Shown: positions 10,404 to 21,356, numbered from the stretch's first letter. The stretch: 38,136 nucleotides of DNA from an uncultured Bacilli bacterium (GCA_947629035.1 CANRCE010000007.1:1-38136); one strand, 5' to 3'. Numbers and translations are program-made. Notes: generated by a model not told the origin, from the sequence alone.

Positions 10404-12605
10404 CTAATTAGTTAATTTATAACAATAATTGTCATAATAATTAAATCCAACTTCACAATTACTCATACAAGCTTCTAAAGCTTCACTTTGGGTTTGATAT
10501 GCTTTAGTGGTATCTAAACTACAATAATAATTTACTTGTTTATGAAGTACGGGAACAGTATTGTTTACTACTTTACTACATGTACTATTCTCATCACAAT
10601 TATCACCAGAACAAGTATATCCTGATGGACAAGAATAACTATATTCTGAAGCAACTTCTCCTTTTACTTTACAATTACTACTAATTGTTCCATCACTACA
10701 TTTATATTGAGTTGTTGCTGTAGCTGTACAAGATACACTGCTATAATTATTGGTGCAAGTACTTGAATCATATTTATATTTATTAAATTGATCTTGTATT
10801 GGTGTTTTATGAGTTAACCAAGGAAGAGAAAAATCAGAACAAAAATTACCAGTACAACCAGTTGGTCCTCTAAATTGGCCATCCGTTACATTAAGTTGAC
10901 AAGCTGTATTTGACTGTGGACATGTACTACTATCTTGATTTAGACCAGTATAATTTGCTGTATAACCACTAGGACATGTTGTTGAATCATTTAAGCTTAT
11001 ATTGGTAAGTCCCACCATACTACATATTTTAGCATCACAAACTTCTCGCTTACCTAATGAAGTACCTCTTAACCCACAATTTGTATTATACTGAATATTT
11101 TTACAAGATGACGAACTATCACATATTGTTACACTATCTGTATAGCAAAAATAATTACAATCGCCTTCACCATCATTACAATATGGTTGAAATCCACTTC
11201 TTACTATATGGGCTACACCAACGGTACTGCTTCCACAACTAACTTCATCATCTTTAAGAGCACTACCATTTAAATATTGATAATAACCTACACCTGGACA
11301 ACCAGCAGGCCAACCAATTCCCAACCATATATATCCTGGGTTTGATTTATCACAAGATATATCGAATGTTTCTGTAACATTAGTTTTCTTTATAATGCAA
11401 TTTTTTGTATTTTGGGTTGTTCCATTAGGGCATTTATAATTATGAATTTTGGCATTTGTATCCTCTGTAGTGCAATCATTTTCTGCTAGGTTTTTTGTAG
11501 TATATGTTTTATTTGGATATAGACTACATTTATATTTACCAGTTGCTGTTTTGGTAACCGTCTTTTCTGTAACAACATAACAAGCATTATTAGCTTCACT
11601 ATAAGTATCATAATATTTTTTAGTATAACTACAATAATACTTATTTGTTTCTGTATGGCTAACTGTTCCTCCTGTTGATGATTCTATATTGAGTTTTTTT
11701 TGAGAAACAGATGATATATTTCCAGCATAATCTTCAGCATAGGCATATATTTGTGTATCTGATGTCTGCCTAATTAAAGAAGAGCCACTACTAAAATCTT
11801 TATTATTTTTACTATAGTGATAGGTAATATTTTTGCTTAAGTTATCAGTTGAACCACTAAAGTTAACATTGTAATTACTAGAAAAACTTATATTGGGTGC
11901 ACTTGGTGGTTCATTATCAAATTGATAATTATTACTACATATTTCTTTTGAAGTTGTTTCTTTTAGGCTATAAACATTTACACATACATTTAATTTATTG
12001 GAATTAATTGTAATTGGAACATTTACATTAGTTGCTCCAGTTTGAGTTTTACTTGAAAGTTTGCTTCCATTATTTTTTATATAATATTCATAATAATCTA
12101 TATTACTTCCTGAAACAGCTATTTCAACATTTAAGTTACGGTACCAATTATTTTTTACATCACCACTTGGAGTAAATGTTACATTAGGTTGAAATCCTTC
12201 GATACAGCTATCATCATCAAGAATAATTTTAGCAGATAAAACTTTAGTTGTTATATCTCTAGATACTCTAATTAATGTATCTTTAGTTATATCAGGTTTC
12301 AATGCTTCGATATCACTTTCTTTAAAATAGCCTTTATTAATTAACATTAACATACTAATACAACTATACTCAACATTTGGATCACTGTCATCTTGAAACC
12401 AATATTTATTTTGATTTTTAAGTTCTGTTGCATATAGTTTACTAGCTCTTTCTAATAAATTATAAGAAGCATTATAGCTAACTTCTTTGGCTTTTTTCGT
12501 AGTATTAGTTACTACAACAATACCAATGGTAGAAATTATTCCTATAACAGCAATAGTTATTAATAATTCTATTAAAGTAAAACCTTTACTGTGTACTTTT
12601 TCCAT
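10404..12605 (-). CDS. Large (about 730 aa) pseudopilin-like protein with Ig-like middle region and Cys-rich C-terminal half
   Basis: MEKVHSKGFTLIELLITIAVIGIISTIGIVVV prepilin motif; FDNEPPSAPNISF...YAYAEDYAGNISSVS Ig/FN3-like segment; roughly 34 Cys in the last ~420 aa by eye. Start placed at internal ATG because the ORF-track ATG overlaps the -10 box. Confidence 0.85.
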   Translation of the reverse strand: MEKVHSKGFTLIELLITIAVIGIISTIGIVVVTNTTKKAKEVSYNASYNLLERASKLYATELKNQNKYWFQDDSDPNVEYSCISMLMLINKGYFKESDIEALKPDITKDTLIRVSRDITTKVLSAKIILDDDSCIEGFQPNVTFTPSGDVKNNWYRNLNVEIAVSGSNIDYYEYYIKNNGSKLSSKTQTGATNVNVPITINSNKLNVCVNVYSLKETTSKEICSNNYQFDNEPPSAPNISFSSNYNVNFSGSTDNLSKNITYHYSKNNKDFSSGSSLIRQTSDTQIYAYAEDYAGNISSVSQKKLNIESSTGGTVSHTETNKYYCSYTKKYYDTYSEANNACYVVTEKTVTKTATGKYKCSLYPNKTYTTKNLAENDCTTEDTNAKIHNYKCPNGTTQNTKNCIIKKTNVTETFDISCDKSNPGYIWLGIGWPAGCPGVGYYQYLNGSALKDDEVSCGSSTVGVAHIVRSGFQPYCNDGEGDCNYFCYTDSVTICDSSSSCKNIQYNTNCGLRGTSLGKREVCDAKICSMVGLTNISLNDSTTCPSGYTANYTGLNQDSSTCPQSNTACQLNVTDGQFRGPTGCTGNFCSDFSLPWLTHKTPIQDQFNKYKYDSSTCTNNYSSVSCTATATTQYKCSDGTISSNCKVKGEVASEYSYSCPSGYTCSGDNCDENSTCSKVVNNTVPVLHKQVNYYCSLDTTKAYQTQSEALEACMSNCEVGFNYYDNYCYKLTN

Positions 12606-12621
12606 AGCCTCACCTATTATC

Positions 12622-12650
12622 ATTTTAACATATACTTATCTATTTATCAA
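12622..12650 (-). promoter_or_regulatory. Predicted extended -10 sigma-A promoter for the pseudopilin operon (TTGATA-17-TGt.TAAAAT)
   Basis: -35 at 12645-12650, -10 at 12622-12627 on minus; adjoins the rplQ terminator T tract. Confidence 0.65.
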
Positions 12651-12679
12651 GAAAAAAAAGATAAGTTCTCCTTATCTTT
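12651..12679 (-). terminator. Rho-independent terminator at the end of the ribosomal operon (after rplQ)
   Basis: Minus: AAAGATAAG-GAGAA-CTTATCTTTTTTTTC. Confidence 0.9.
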
Positions 12680-13031
12680 ATACTAATTCTAAGATAACCA
12701 TTAAAGAATTATCTCCACGTCTTTCTTTCATTTTAACAATTCTTGTATAGCCACCATTTCTTTCTTTATAACGATCTTTTAATTCACCAAATACTTTGTT
12801 AACACAAACTTCATCATTATGTAAGCTAGCTAGTGCTAATCTTCGAGATACAAGATTTCCTTTTTTACCATATGTAATCATTTTATCAAAGTTCTTACGA
12901 ACTTCTTTAGCTCTTGTTTCAGTTGTTATAATTTTTTCATTTAAAATTAGTTGTTTAGTTAAAGTTGCTAACATACTTCTTCGATGTTTGTTATCTCTTC
13001 CTAACTTTCTATAAGCCATAATAATCCTCAC
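12678..13031 (-). CDS. rplQ: 50S ribosomal protein L17
   Basis: [42 protein letters not shown]. Confidence 0.97.
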   Translation of the reverse strand: MRIIMAYRKLGRDNKHRRSMLATLTKQLILNEKIITTETRAKEVRKNFDKMITYGKKGNLVSRRLALASLHNDEVCVNKVFGELKDRYKERNGGYTRIVKMKERRGDNSLMVILELV

Positions 13032-13034
13032 TTT

Positions 13035-13988
13035 CTAATTATCGTTTCTAAAGTTTAATCCAAGTTCCTTTACTTTATCCATAACTTCTTTTAAAGATTT
13101 CTTACCTAAATTACGAATTTTCATCATTTCATTTTCTGATTTATCTACTAAATCACGAAGAGTTAATATACCTGCTCTTTTTAGACAGTTATATGCTCTT
13201 ACAGAGAATTCTAAATCGTCAATTGAAGTATCTAAAATTTTAACATTTGGATCTTCACTTTTAGAAATCATAAGTCCTGTTTCATCGGCAATTTCATTTA
13301 AATTTGCTAAAATTTCAAAATGTTCTATTAATATACGACTAGCAAGTGCAATAGACTCTTCAGGAGTAATAGAGCCATTAGTCCATACCTCAAGAATTAA
13401 TTTATCATAGTTGTTGTTTTGACCAACTCTGGCATCTTCTACTTCATAATTAATTCTTTCAATTGGAGAATATAAACTATCTATAGCGATAACTCCTGCC
13501 TTTTTGTCGGTAAATAATTTTTTGTTATCATCTGCTCTTACATATCCTCTTCCACTACCAATAGTCATTTCCATATTCAACTTACCACCTTCGGCTAAAG
13601 TGGCAATAACTTGATCTGGATTTAAGATTTCAATGTCAGCATCTTTTTCAATATCAGAAGCTCTTACTACTCCTTCTTTGTCTGCTTTCAATCTTAAAAT
13701 TTTGCTATCATCTTTAGCATAATTTTTTAAAACTATTGATTTTAAGTTTAAAACGATTGCAGTTACATCTTCGATTACTCCATCAATTTTTTGAAATTCA
13801 TGAGCTACACCATCAATTTTTACGGATGTAATTGCATCACCCGGAAGAGATGATAACATTACTCTTCTTAAAGCATTACCTAAAGTTGTACCAAAACCTC
13901 TTTCTAATGGTTCAATTACAAATTTACCATAATTACTACTTTCGATATACTCTTTTACCTTATAATCAGGTTTTTCAAATTTTAACAT
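13035..13988 (-). CDS. rpoA: RNA polymerase subunit alpha
   Basis: GFGTTLGNALRRVMLSSLPGDAITSVKIDGVAHEF and C-terminal helix-hairpin-helix region. Confidence 0.98.
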   Translation of the reverse strand: MLKFEKPDYKVKEYIESSNYGKFVIEPLERGFGTTLGNALRRVMLSSLPGDAITSVKIDGVAHEFQKIDGVIEDVTAIVLNLKSIVLKNYAKDDSKILRLKADKEGVVRASDIEKDADIEILNPDQVIATLAEGGKLNMEMTIGSGRGYVRADDNKKLFTDKKAGVIAIDSLYSPIERINYEVEDARVGQNNNYDKLILEVWTNGSITPEESIALASRILIEHFEILANLNEIADETGLMISKSEDPNVKILDTSIDDLEFSVRAYNCLKRAGILTLRDLVDKSENEMMKIRNLGKKSLKEVMDKVKELGLNFRNDN

Positions 13989-14001
13989 ATATTACCTCCT
14001 T

Positions 14002-14385
14002 TTATCCACGTCTTCTTTTTGGTGGACGACATCCATTATGTGGAACTGGTGTTATATCTTCAATTGATTTTACCTCTAAACCTGCTGTTTGAAATGCTCT
14101 TATAGCAGATTCTCTTCCTTGTCCTAGTCCTTTAACTTTAACATCTACACTGCGCATACCCATATCATATGCTGCTCTTCCTGCTGATTCAGCTGCTGAT
14201 GCTGCTGCAAATGGAGTTGATTTTTTACTTCCTTTAGTTCCTAATTTACCAGGACTAGACCAACATATTGCATTACCATCTAAATCAGTAATTGTTACAA
14301 TTGTATTATTATATGTTGATGAAATATTGGCAATTCCATGTGGAATATTCTTCTTTACTTTTCGTTTTCTTGCTTTATAAGCCAT
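14002..14385 (-). CDS. rpsK: 30S ribosomal protein S11
   Basis: [12 protein letters not shown]-terminus, [29 protein letters not shown]. Confidence 0.98.
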   Translation of the reverse strand: MAYKARKRKVKKNIPHGIANISSTYNNTIVTITDLDGNAICWSSPGKLGTKGSKKSTPFAAASAAESAGRAAYDMGMRSVDVKVKGLGQGRESAIRAFQTAGLEVKSIEDITPVPHNGCRPPKRRRG

Positions 14386-14403
14386 AAAACTTACCTCCTT
14401 ATA

Positions 14404-14769
14404 TTATTTTTTCTTATTAGCTACTACTTTTCCTTTACCTTTACGAGTACGAGCATTTCGATTAGTTCTTTGTCCTCTTACAGGTAAACCTTTTTTGTGT
14501 CTATCACCACGATAACATTTAATTTCCATTAAATTCTTAATATTCATGTTAACTTCACGGCGTAAGTCACCTTCAACTAAATACTTATCTACTTCATTTC
14601 TAATGCGTGTAAGTTCATCTTCAGATAAATCTTTAGCTTTTTTATCTAAATTAACTTCTGCATCATTTAAAATTGTTCTTGACAATTTTCTTCCAATACC
14701 ATGAATTGCTGTTAAAGCTATTTCAGCTCTTTTATCATTTGGTATTTCTACACCTTTAATACGTGCCAT
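14404..14769 (-). CDS. rpsM: 30S ribosomal protein S13
   Basis: [49 protein letters not shown]. Confidence 0.98.
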   Translation of the reverse strand: MARIKGVEIPNDKRAEIALTAIHGIGRKLSRTILNDAEVNLDKKAKDLSEDELTRIRNEVDKYLVEGDLRREVNMNIKNLMEIKCYRGDRHKKGLPVRGQRTNRNARTRKGKGKVVANKKK

Positions 14770-14786
14770 ATAAATTCCCTCCTATA

Positions 14787-14900
14787 TTAACCTTGTTTTT
14801 GCTTATGTTTTGGATTTTCACAAATTACCATAACTTTGCCTTTTCTTTTTATTACTTTGCATTTATCACAAATAGGCTTTACAGATGCTCTTATTTTCAT
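14787..14900 (-). CDS. rpmJ: 50S ribosomal protein L36
   Basis: Hand translation: [37 protein letters not shown]; absent from the supplied ORF track because it is short. Confidence 0.97.
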   Translation of the reverse strand: MKIRASVKPICDKCKVIKRKGKVMVICENPKHKQKQG

Positions 14901-14913
14901 TTTCTTCTTCCTC

Positions 14914-15141
14914 CTATTTTTTATTATAAACTATTCGCCCATGTGCCAAATCATAAGGTGATAATTCTAAAATCACCGTATCACCTGGTACAATTCTGAT
15001 ATTATTAATTCGCATTTTACCAGAAACATGAGCTTCGATAACATGACCACCTTCAATTTCAACTTTGAAGTTACCACCAGGAAGTAATTCTAGTACTTTC
15101 CCTTCAGTTTCAATAACATCATTTTTACTCAAAATTATCAT
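14914..15141 (-). CDS. infA: Translation initiation factor IF-1
   Basis: [52 protein letters not shown]. Confidence 0.97.
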   Translation of the reverse strand: MIILSKNDVIETEGKVLELLPGGNFKVEIEGGHVIEAHVSGKMRINNIRIVPGDTVILELSPYDLAHGRIVYNKK

Positions 15142-15883
15142 CTCCTGTTAAAATCTCATAGCCATCTTTTTTAACAACGATTGTATGTTCAAAATGGGCT
15201 GATGGCTTATTATCTCCAGTTACTATTGTCCAATCATCATCTTCCATAAATACTTCTTCTGTACCTAAATTAATCATTGGTTCAATAGCAATTACCATAT
15301 TTTCTTTTAAAATAATACCAGTATTTTTTTTACCATAATTAGGAACATCAGGATCTTCATGTAAATGATTTCCTACTCCATGTCCTACTAATTCTCTTAC
15401 AACTCCAAGTTTATGCTTTTTAGCATAACTTTCTATAGCATAACCAATATCCCCTAAACGGTTTCCAGCTTTAACTTGAGCTAGCCCTTCATATAAACAT
15501 TTTTCTGTATGCTCTAGAAGATATTTTTTCTTATCACTAACATCTCCGATAGCATAACTCCAAGCTGAATCACCATGATAGCCCTTATAACAAGCACCAA
15601 TATCAATACTTATGATATCACCATTTTTAAGTTTCCTATTTTTGGGTATTCCATGAACTACTTCTTCATTTATGGAAGTACAAATACTATTAGGAAAGCC
15701 TTCATAATTTAAAAATGATGGAGTTGCATCATGACTTATAATAAAATCATAAGCTAATTTATCTAATTCTAATGTTGTAATACCAGGTTTTAGATAATCT
15801 TTTAGATATTGATGAGTAAGATAGACAATATGTCCAGCTTTTCTTAATAATTCTATTTCATATTCTGATTTAATGCTTATCAT
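15125..15883 (-). CDS. map: Type I methionyl aminopeptidase
   Basis: [46 protein letters not shown]. Confidence 0.97.
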   Translation of the reverse strand: MISIKSEYEIELLRKAGHIVYLTHQYLKDYLKPGITTLELDKLAYDFIISHDATPSFLNYEGFPNSICTSINEEVVHGIPKNRKLKNGDIISIDIGACYKGYHGDSAWSYAIGDVSDKKKYLLEHTEKCLYEGLAQVKAGNRLGDIGYAIESYAKKHKLGVVRELVGHGVGNHLHEDPDVPNYGKKNTGIILKENMVIAIEPMINLGTEEVFMEDDDWTIVTGDNKPSAHFEHTIVVKKDGYEILTGDDNFE

Positions 15884-16536
15884 TTAAGATACTCCTTTAT
15901 TTCCATGAATATATCGTTACTACTTTTATCTTCACTTACTTGAATAGTTTTTAAAACATTCAAATTTTTATAATAATCAATTAAATCTTTAGTTTTAGAA
16001 ATATAATTATCAAATCTTTTATTAAATACTTCTTCATTATCATCTTCACGTAAGACAAGTTCATGATTACAATAATCACAAATATTTTCCTTTTTAGGTT
16101 TTAACGCTGAAATAGCTAAATTATATGAAGCTCCACATTTAGGACATATAATTCTATTTAACGTTCTTTTTAAAGCAAGTGATTTATCGATATCCAAGAA
16201 AATAACAATACCTAAATCAATTTCTAAATCTTTCATTAGTTCATCATACATTACTGCTTGTTTTGTATTTCTTGGATAACCATCTAAAATGTAACCTTTT
16301 TTACATTCTTTGCTACTTAATTTTTTTCTTAATATTTTGATCATGGTCTCATCATCAACAAAGTCTCCAGTTTTGATAATTGTCTTTATTTTTTCTCCTA
16401 ATTTACTTCCTGTGGCTATCTCATCACGAAGTAAATCACCGGTTGAAATATGAGGAATATTATATTCTTCGCTAATTAATTTTGCCTGTGTGCCTTTTCC
16501 AGCTCCTGGGGCTGCTATAAATATAATATTCTTCAT
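15880..16536 (-). CDS. adk: Adenylate kinase (zinc-finger LID type)
   Basis: GAPGAGKGTQA-like P loop (AAPGAGKGTQAK), LID CPKCGASY...CDYCNHEL. Confidence 0.97.
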   Translation of the reverse strand: MKNIIFIAAPGAGKGTQAKLISEEYNIPHISTGDLLRDEIATGSKLGEKIKTIIKTGDFVDDETMIKILRKKLSSKECKKGYILDGYPRNTKQAVMYDELMKDLEIDLGIVIFLDIDKSLALKRTLNRIICPKCGASYNLAISALKPKKENICDYCNHELVLREDDNEEVFNKRFDNYISKTKDLIDYYKNLNVLKTIQVSEDKSSNDIFMEIKEYLK

Positions 16537-17798
16537 TATTTTCCTCCTTTGTAGCTCCGATTAATAAGGCTACTTTCAATTTGTTTGTAAGTATCTAAAG
16601 CAACACCTACAACAATTAAAATACCGGTTCCTCCAATTCTAACACTTGCAGGTAATCCTGTAGCAATAAAACTACTGAAGATTATTGGAAGTCCTGCAAT
16701 AATACTTAAGAATGTTGTTCCAAGTAAAGTAATTCTTCCTAATATTTTCTTTATATAATTTGAAGTTTCCTTACCTGGTCTAATTCCTGGAATATATCCA
16801 CTACTTCTTGATAAATTCTTTGACAATTCTTCTGGGTTAACTTGTAAGAATGTGTAGAAAAATCCAAACAAGAAGATAAAGATAATATAAAGAATAAAAC
16901 CAGTTGGAGTTGTATAATTTATATACTTGGCTACAAATACTGAAAAGTTACTTTCACTTCCTAGTAAACTTGCAATAAAAGATGGTATTGTAAAGATTAC
17001 TGAAGCAAAGATAACAGGCATTACACCAGCAGAATTTAATTTAAAAGGAATATAATTTTGTTTTTTTCCATAAGCACTGCTAGTTTGATTAGAATATTGA
17101 ATTGGTATTCTTCGTTCAGAGCATTCTATATAGATTACTCCAACTACAATTAATATGTAGAATACAACAAACAATATAAAACTAATAATACCAATAAACA
17201 ATGAACTAGAACCTTCAAGAATTAAAGCATTAAAAGTATCAATAAACATATGTGGTATGTTTGCGATGATACCTGCCATAATGATTAGTGAAATACCATT
17301 TCCTATACCTTTAGCAGTCATTTGATCTCCTAACCATAATAGGAAAGCTGTACCTGCTGTTAAGATAACAGAAATTTTTACATAATCAATTGTTTGCCCA
17401 TTTTTAACAAGAGCAAATGATAAAGCAAAACCTTGAATAAAGGCAATAACAATACCTAAATAACGATTAATTTGATTAATTTTTTGTCTTCCTTGAGCTC
17501 CACTTTCTTTAAGTTCTGTAAAATATGGTATTATATCCATTTGTAAAATACCTGTAATAATCGATGCAGAGATATAAGGCATAACTCCTAAAGCGAATAT
17601 GGAAAATCGCTCTAAAGCTCCTCCACCGATTGCATTTAACATTTCAAAAAGTCCTAAATTTGAAATTGCCTCTTTAGTTCCTGGAACTGGTATCGTCGTT
17701 CCAATTATAAAGATGAGAAGTCCAAATAGGGAAAATCCAATTCTTTTTCTTAAATCTTTATTTTTAGGACTAAAGATATTTTTAAGGTTTTTAAACAT
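16536..17798 (-). CDS. secY: Protein translocase subunit SecY
   Basis: Multi-TM; MPYISASIITGILQM, GIGNGISLIIMAGI, SSGYIPGIRPG. Confidence 0.98.
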   Translation of the reverse strand: MFKNLKNIFSPKNKDLRKRIGFSLFGLLIFIIGTTIPVPGTKEAISNLGLFEMLNAIGGGALERFSIFALGVMPYISASIITGILQMDIIPYFTELKESGAQGRQKINQINRYLGIVIAFIQGFALSFALVKNGQTIDYVKISVILTAGTAFLLWLGDQMTAKGIGNGISLIIMAGIIANIPHMFIDTFNALILEGSSSLFIGIISFILFVVFYILIVVGVIYIECSERRIPIQYSNQTSSAYGKKQNYIPFKLNSAGVMPVIFASVIFTIPSFIASLLGSESNFSVFVAKYINYTTPTGFILYIIFIFLFGFFYTFLQVNPEELSKNLSRSSGYIPGIRPGKETSNYIKKILGRITLLGTTFLSIIAGLPIIFSSFIATGLPASVRIGGTGILIVVGVALDTYKQIESSLINRSYKGGK

Positions 17799-18242
17799 CT
17801 AAATCACCTCTATTTTTCCACCATTTGCCTCTATTTTAGACTTGGCACTTTCAGAGAATTTATTTGCTTTTACAGTTAATTTCTTCTTAAGTTCTCCATT
17901 GCCTAAGACTTTTATCCCATCTAATTCTTTTTTAATTAACCCCACTTCTTTTAAATTTTCTATTGTAACAGTACTACCATCATCGAAACGATTTAAATCT
18001 TCAACATTAACGGTAGCATAAACTGTTCTAAATTTATAATTATTGAATCCTCTTTTTGATAATCTTCTAAATAGTGGTAATTGACCTCCTTCAAAACCAG
18101 GTCTTACTCCTCCACCACTTCGAGCATTTTGTCCTTTATGTCCTTTTCCACTTGTTTTACCAAGTCCACTGCCTGCTCCACGACCTACTCTTTTTCTAGT
18201 AGCAACAGAGCCTTCATTAGGATGTAATTCATTTAATTTCAT
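17799..18242 (-). CDS. rplO: 50S ribosomal protein L15
   Basis: [54 protein letters not shown]. Confidence 0.98.
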   Translation of the reverse strand: MKLNELHPNEGSVATRKRVGRGAGSGLGKTSGKGHKGQNARSGGGVRPGFEGGQLPLFRRLSKRGFNNYKFRTVYATVNVEDLNRFDDGSTVTIENLKEVGLIKKELDGIKVLGNGELKKKLTVKANKFSESAKSKIEANGGKIEVI

Positions 18243-18850
18243 TATCCTCTAATCTCCTCTATACTTTTACCACGAAGTTCAGCTACATGTGCTGGTGACT
18301 TTTGGGCTTTTAGGGCATTTAAAGTTGCTCTTGCCATATTGATTTTAGTACTAGAACCTAGTGATTTAGATAAAACATCTTTAACACCTGCTAATTCTAA
18401 TACATCACGAACTGGACCTCCAGCTTTAACTCCTGTACCTTCAGTCGCAGGTTTTAGCATTACTCTACATGCTCCTTCTTTAACAATTATCTCATGAGAT
18501 ATTGTTCGATTATCAATTAATTCAACATTTATTAAATTTTTACTAGCGGCAAGGCTTGCCTTTTTAACTGCATCTGGCATTTCTTTAGCTTTTCCTGTAC
18601 CAAGACCAACTTTGCCTTTACCATTTCCAACTACAACAGTAGCTGAAAAACGAAATTGACGTCCACCTTTAACAACTTTAGTAACTCTGTTAATAGCGAT
18701 AACTTTTTCTTCCAAGTCACTTTTTGGTCTATCGTTAGACTTTCGCATTTTATTACGATTATCTCTATTAAACTTACGAGTATTAGCTTTTTTATCTTGC
18801 TTTTCGTTATTTTCTTGTGGCATATTTGTTACTTGTTCGTTTTCTTGCAT
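18242..18850 (-). CDS. rpsE: 30S ribosomal protein S5 with charged N-terminal extension
   Basis: [37 protein letters not shown]; about 45 extra N-terminal residues rich in N/K/Q/R. Confidence 0.97.
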   Translation of the reverse strand: MQENEQVTNMPQENNEKQDKKANTRKFNRDNRNKMRKSNDRPKSDLEEKVIAINRVTKVVKGGRQFRFSATVVVGNGKGKVGLGTGKAKEMPDAVKKASLAASKNLINVELIDNRTISHEIIVKEGACRVMLKPATEGTGVKAGGPVRDVLELAGVKDVLSKSLGSSTKINMARATLNALKAQKSPAHVAELRGKSIEEIRG

Positions 18851-18870
18851 AAGTTTTTCCTCCTTAAACT

Positions 18871-19233
18871 TTAGAATTCTAATCCTGCTTCGCGTGCTTT
18901 TTCGGCTAAAGCTTTAACACGACCATGATATAAGTATCCTCCTCTGTCAAATACAACTTTGGTAATACCTTTTGTTTTCGCTCTTTTAGCAATTTCTGTA
19001 CCTATAATACCTGCAGCTGCAATGTTTCCACCGTTTGAAATTTTTAAATCTTTTTCTAAAGTAGAAGCACTAACTAACGTAACGCCTGCTGTATCATCTA
19101 TAATTTGAGCAGAAATATTAGCATTTGACCTAAAAACACTAAGTCTTGGACGTTCAGGATTACCAGAGATATTTTCTCTGATTCTCTCATGTCTCATTTT
19201 TCGCATTTCATTTCTTGAAACTTTTTTAATCAT
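18871..19233 (-). CDS. rplR: 50S ribosomal protein L18
   Basis: [20 protein letters not shown]...[28 protein letters not shown]. Confidence 0.97.
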   Translation of the reverse strand: MIKKVSRNEMRKMRHERIRENISGNPERPRLSVFRSNANISAQIIDDTAGVTLVSASTLEKDLKISNGGNIAAAGIIGTEIAKRAKTKGITKVVFDRGGYLYHGRVKALAEKAREAGLEF

Positions 19234-19247
19234 TTTTATCCTCCTAC

Positions 19248-19787
19248 TTATTTAGCTGCTTTCTTTCCGATTTTACGCCTAATTGTCTCACCTTTGTACC
19301 TTATACCTTTTCCTTTATATGGTTCAGGTGGACGAATATCACGAATATTAGATGCAAATTTTCCTACCAATATTTTATCAATACCTTCAAGTTCAATTTC
19401 TGTATTACTAATACTTGTAACTTTAATACCATCAGGTATTTCTAATTTAACAGGGTGAGAGTAACCAGCATTAATAGTTAAAGTATTACCTTGTACTGTA
19501 AAACGATAACCAACACCAATTATCTCTAAACCTTTTTTGAAACCAGTACTTACACCAATAATCATATTATTAATTAAAGCATTTATAGTACCATGCATTT
19601 CATTAGTTTTCTTATCATTACATAAAGCATTAACACTAACCTCATTATCTTTTACTATAACTTCGATATTCTTAACTAAATCTAAAGTTAAACTACCTTT
19701 AGGTCCTGATACTTCAACTTTATTGTCTGAAACTGCAACATTAACATTTTCTGGTAATTTAAGTATTCTTTTTCCTATTCTACTCAT
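19248..19787 (-). CDS. rplF: 50S ribosomal protein L6
   Basis: [31 protein letters not shown]. Confidence 0.98.
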   Translation of the reverse strand: MSRIGKRILKLPENVNVAVSDNKVEVSGPKGSLTLDLVKNIEVIVKDNEVSVNALCNDKKTNEMHGTINALINNMIIGVSTGFKKGLEIIGVGYRFTVQGNTLTINAGYSHPVKLEIPDGIKVTSISNTEIELEGIDKILVGKFASNIRDIRPPEPYKGKGIRYKGETIRRKIGKKAAK

Positions 19788-19797
19788 AGTTATCTAC

Positions 19798-20193
19798 CTA
19801 CCATATATAAGCAATTACTTCGCCACCAACATTATTTTTACGAGCAAGTTTATCACTCATAACGCCAAGTGGTGTAGAGATAATAGCTATTCCTAAACCA
19901 TTTAAAACATAAGGAATATCATTAGCTTTGGCATATACCCTTAATCCTGGTTTAGAAATTTTCTTTAATCCAGTAATTACTCTTTCCTTATTTTTACCAT
20001 ACTTTAAATTTAATGTTAATGTATTTTGATTATTGTTATTTTTGATGATCTTGTATTCTTCAATAAAACCTTCTTCTTTTAAAATTTTAGCAATTTCTTG
20101 CTTCATTTTAGAAGATGGCATCTCAACAGTAAGATAATGCATTTGATTAGCATTTCTTATACGCGTTAGCATATCTGCGATTGGATCTGTCAT
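19798..20193 (-). CDS. rpsH: 30S ribosomal protein S8
   Basis: [49 protein letters not shown]. Confidence 0.98.
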   Translation of the reverse strand: MTDPIADMLTRIRNANQMHYLTVEMPSSKMKQEIAKILKEEGFIEEYKIIKNNNNQNTLTLNLKYGKNKERVITGLKKISKPGLRVYAKANDIPYVLNGLGIAIISTPLGVMSDKLARKNNVGGEVIAYIW

Positions 20194-20291
20194 ATAAATC
20201 CCTCCTTCTTTTATCTTAGCTTTAAACTAAACTATTGTTTTTTTAGGTTTAATTCTTATACTTTAAGCTTCCAAAAATTAAATAAATATAA

Positions 20292-20477
20292 TTACCAACT
20301 TGATTTTTTAACGCCTGGTATTTGTCCTTTATAAGCTAGTTCTCTAAAACAAATACGGCAGATACCAAATTTTTTAATTACTGCATGTGGTCTTCCACAT
20401 ATACTACAACGAGTATATTTTCTAACTTCAAATTTTGGTTCACGTTGTGATTTTACAATCATTGATTTTTTTGCCAT
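20292..20477 (-). CDS. rpsN: 30S ribosomal protein S14, zinc-binding type
   Basis: 61 aa; [38 protein letters not shown] (two CxxC). Confidence 0.97.
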   Translation of the reverse strand: MAKKSMIVKSQREPKFEVRKYTRCSICGRPHAVIKKFGICRICFRELAYKGQIPGVKKSSW

Positions 20478-20489
20478 CGATATCCTCCC

Positions 20490-21029
20490 TTATTTCCTAA
20501 AAGGAACTCCAAGTTCACTTAATAAATCTAGTGCTTCTTCATCAGTAGGTGCTGTTGTAACAATTACGATATCCATACCTCTTACTTTAACTACTTCATC
20601 AAAATCTATTTCAGGGAAAATTAATTGTTCTTTAATTCCAATTGTATAATTTCCTCTTCCATCGAAACTTTTAGTAGAAAGTCCTCTAAAGTCTCTTACA
20701 CGTGGTAGGCTTATTGATATTAATTTATCTAAAAAATTATACATATCATCTCCTCTTAAAGTAACTTTACAGCCAATTTTGTGACCTTCTCTTACTTTAA
20801 ATGAAGCAATAGATTTCTTTGCTTTCGTTTCAACAGGCTTTAAACCGGTAATTTTCTCTAAATCGTTAACTGCTGCTTCTAACATTTTAGAATTAGCAAC
20901 AGCATCTCCAACACCCATGTTTACTACTATTTTTTCTAATTTAGGTACTAACATTGGTGTTTTATAACCATGTTTTTTCGTTAAACTTGGAACAACCTCG
21001 TTTAAATATTTTTCTTTTAGGCGGTTCAT
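20490..21029 (-). CDS. rplE: 50S ribosomal protein L5
   Basis: [16 protein letters not shown]...[33 protein letters not shown]. Confidence 0.98.
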   Translation of the reverse strand: MNRLKEKYLNEVVPSLTKKHGYKTPMLVPKLEKIVVNMGVGDAVANSKMLEAAVNDLEKITGLKPVETKAKKSIASFKVREGHKIGCKVTLRGDDMYNFLDKLISISLPRVRDFRGLSTKSFDGRGNYTIGIKEQLIFPEIDFDEVVKVRGMDIVIVTTAPTDEEALDLLSELGVPFRK

Positions 21030-21050
21030 TAATTCCACCCTCCTTCCAAA

Positions 21051-21356
21051 TTAGTCAATCTTTTCATTAGACTTTACTGATACTCTAATTTTTTTTCCTT
21101 TTTTATCTATATCTGTTTTAATTCGCGTAGGTTTATTTGTTTTAGGATCAATTAGCATTACATTAGATGCATGAATTGGAGCTTCTACTTCAACGATTTC
21201 TCCTGTTCCATTATTATTTTTAGGTTTTAGATGTTTTTTTCTAATATTCACACCTTCAACAACTACTCTATCTAACATAACATGGGTAATCTTTCCCGTT
21301 CTACCTTTTTCAGATCCTGCTACGACGATTACTTTATCACCTGTTTTTAATTTCAT
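21051..21356 (-). CDS. rplX: 50S ribosomal protein L24
   Basis: LKTGDKVIVVAGSEKGRTGKI. Confidence 0.97.
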   Translation of the reverse strand: MKLKTGDKVIVVAGSEKGRTGKITHVMLDRVVVEGVNIRKKHLKPKNNNGTGEIVEVEAPIHASNVMLIDPKTNKPTRIKTDIDKKGKKIRVSVKSNEKID

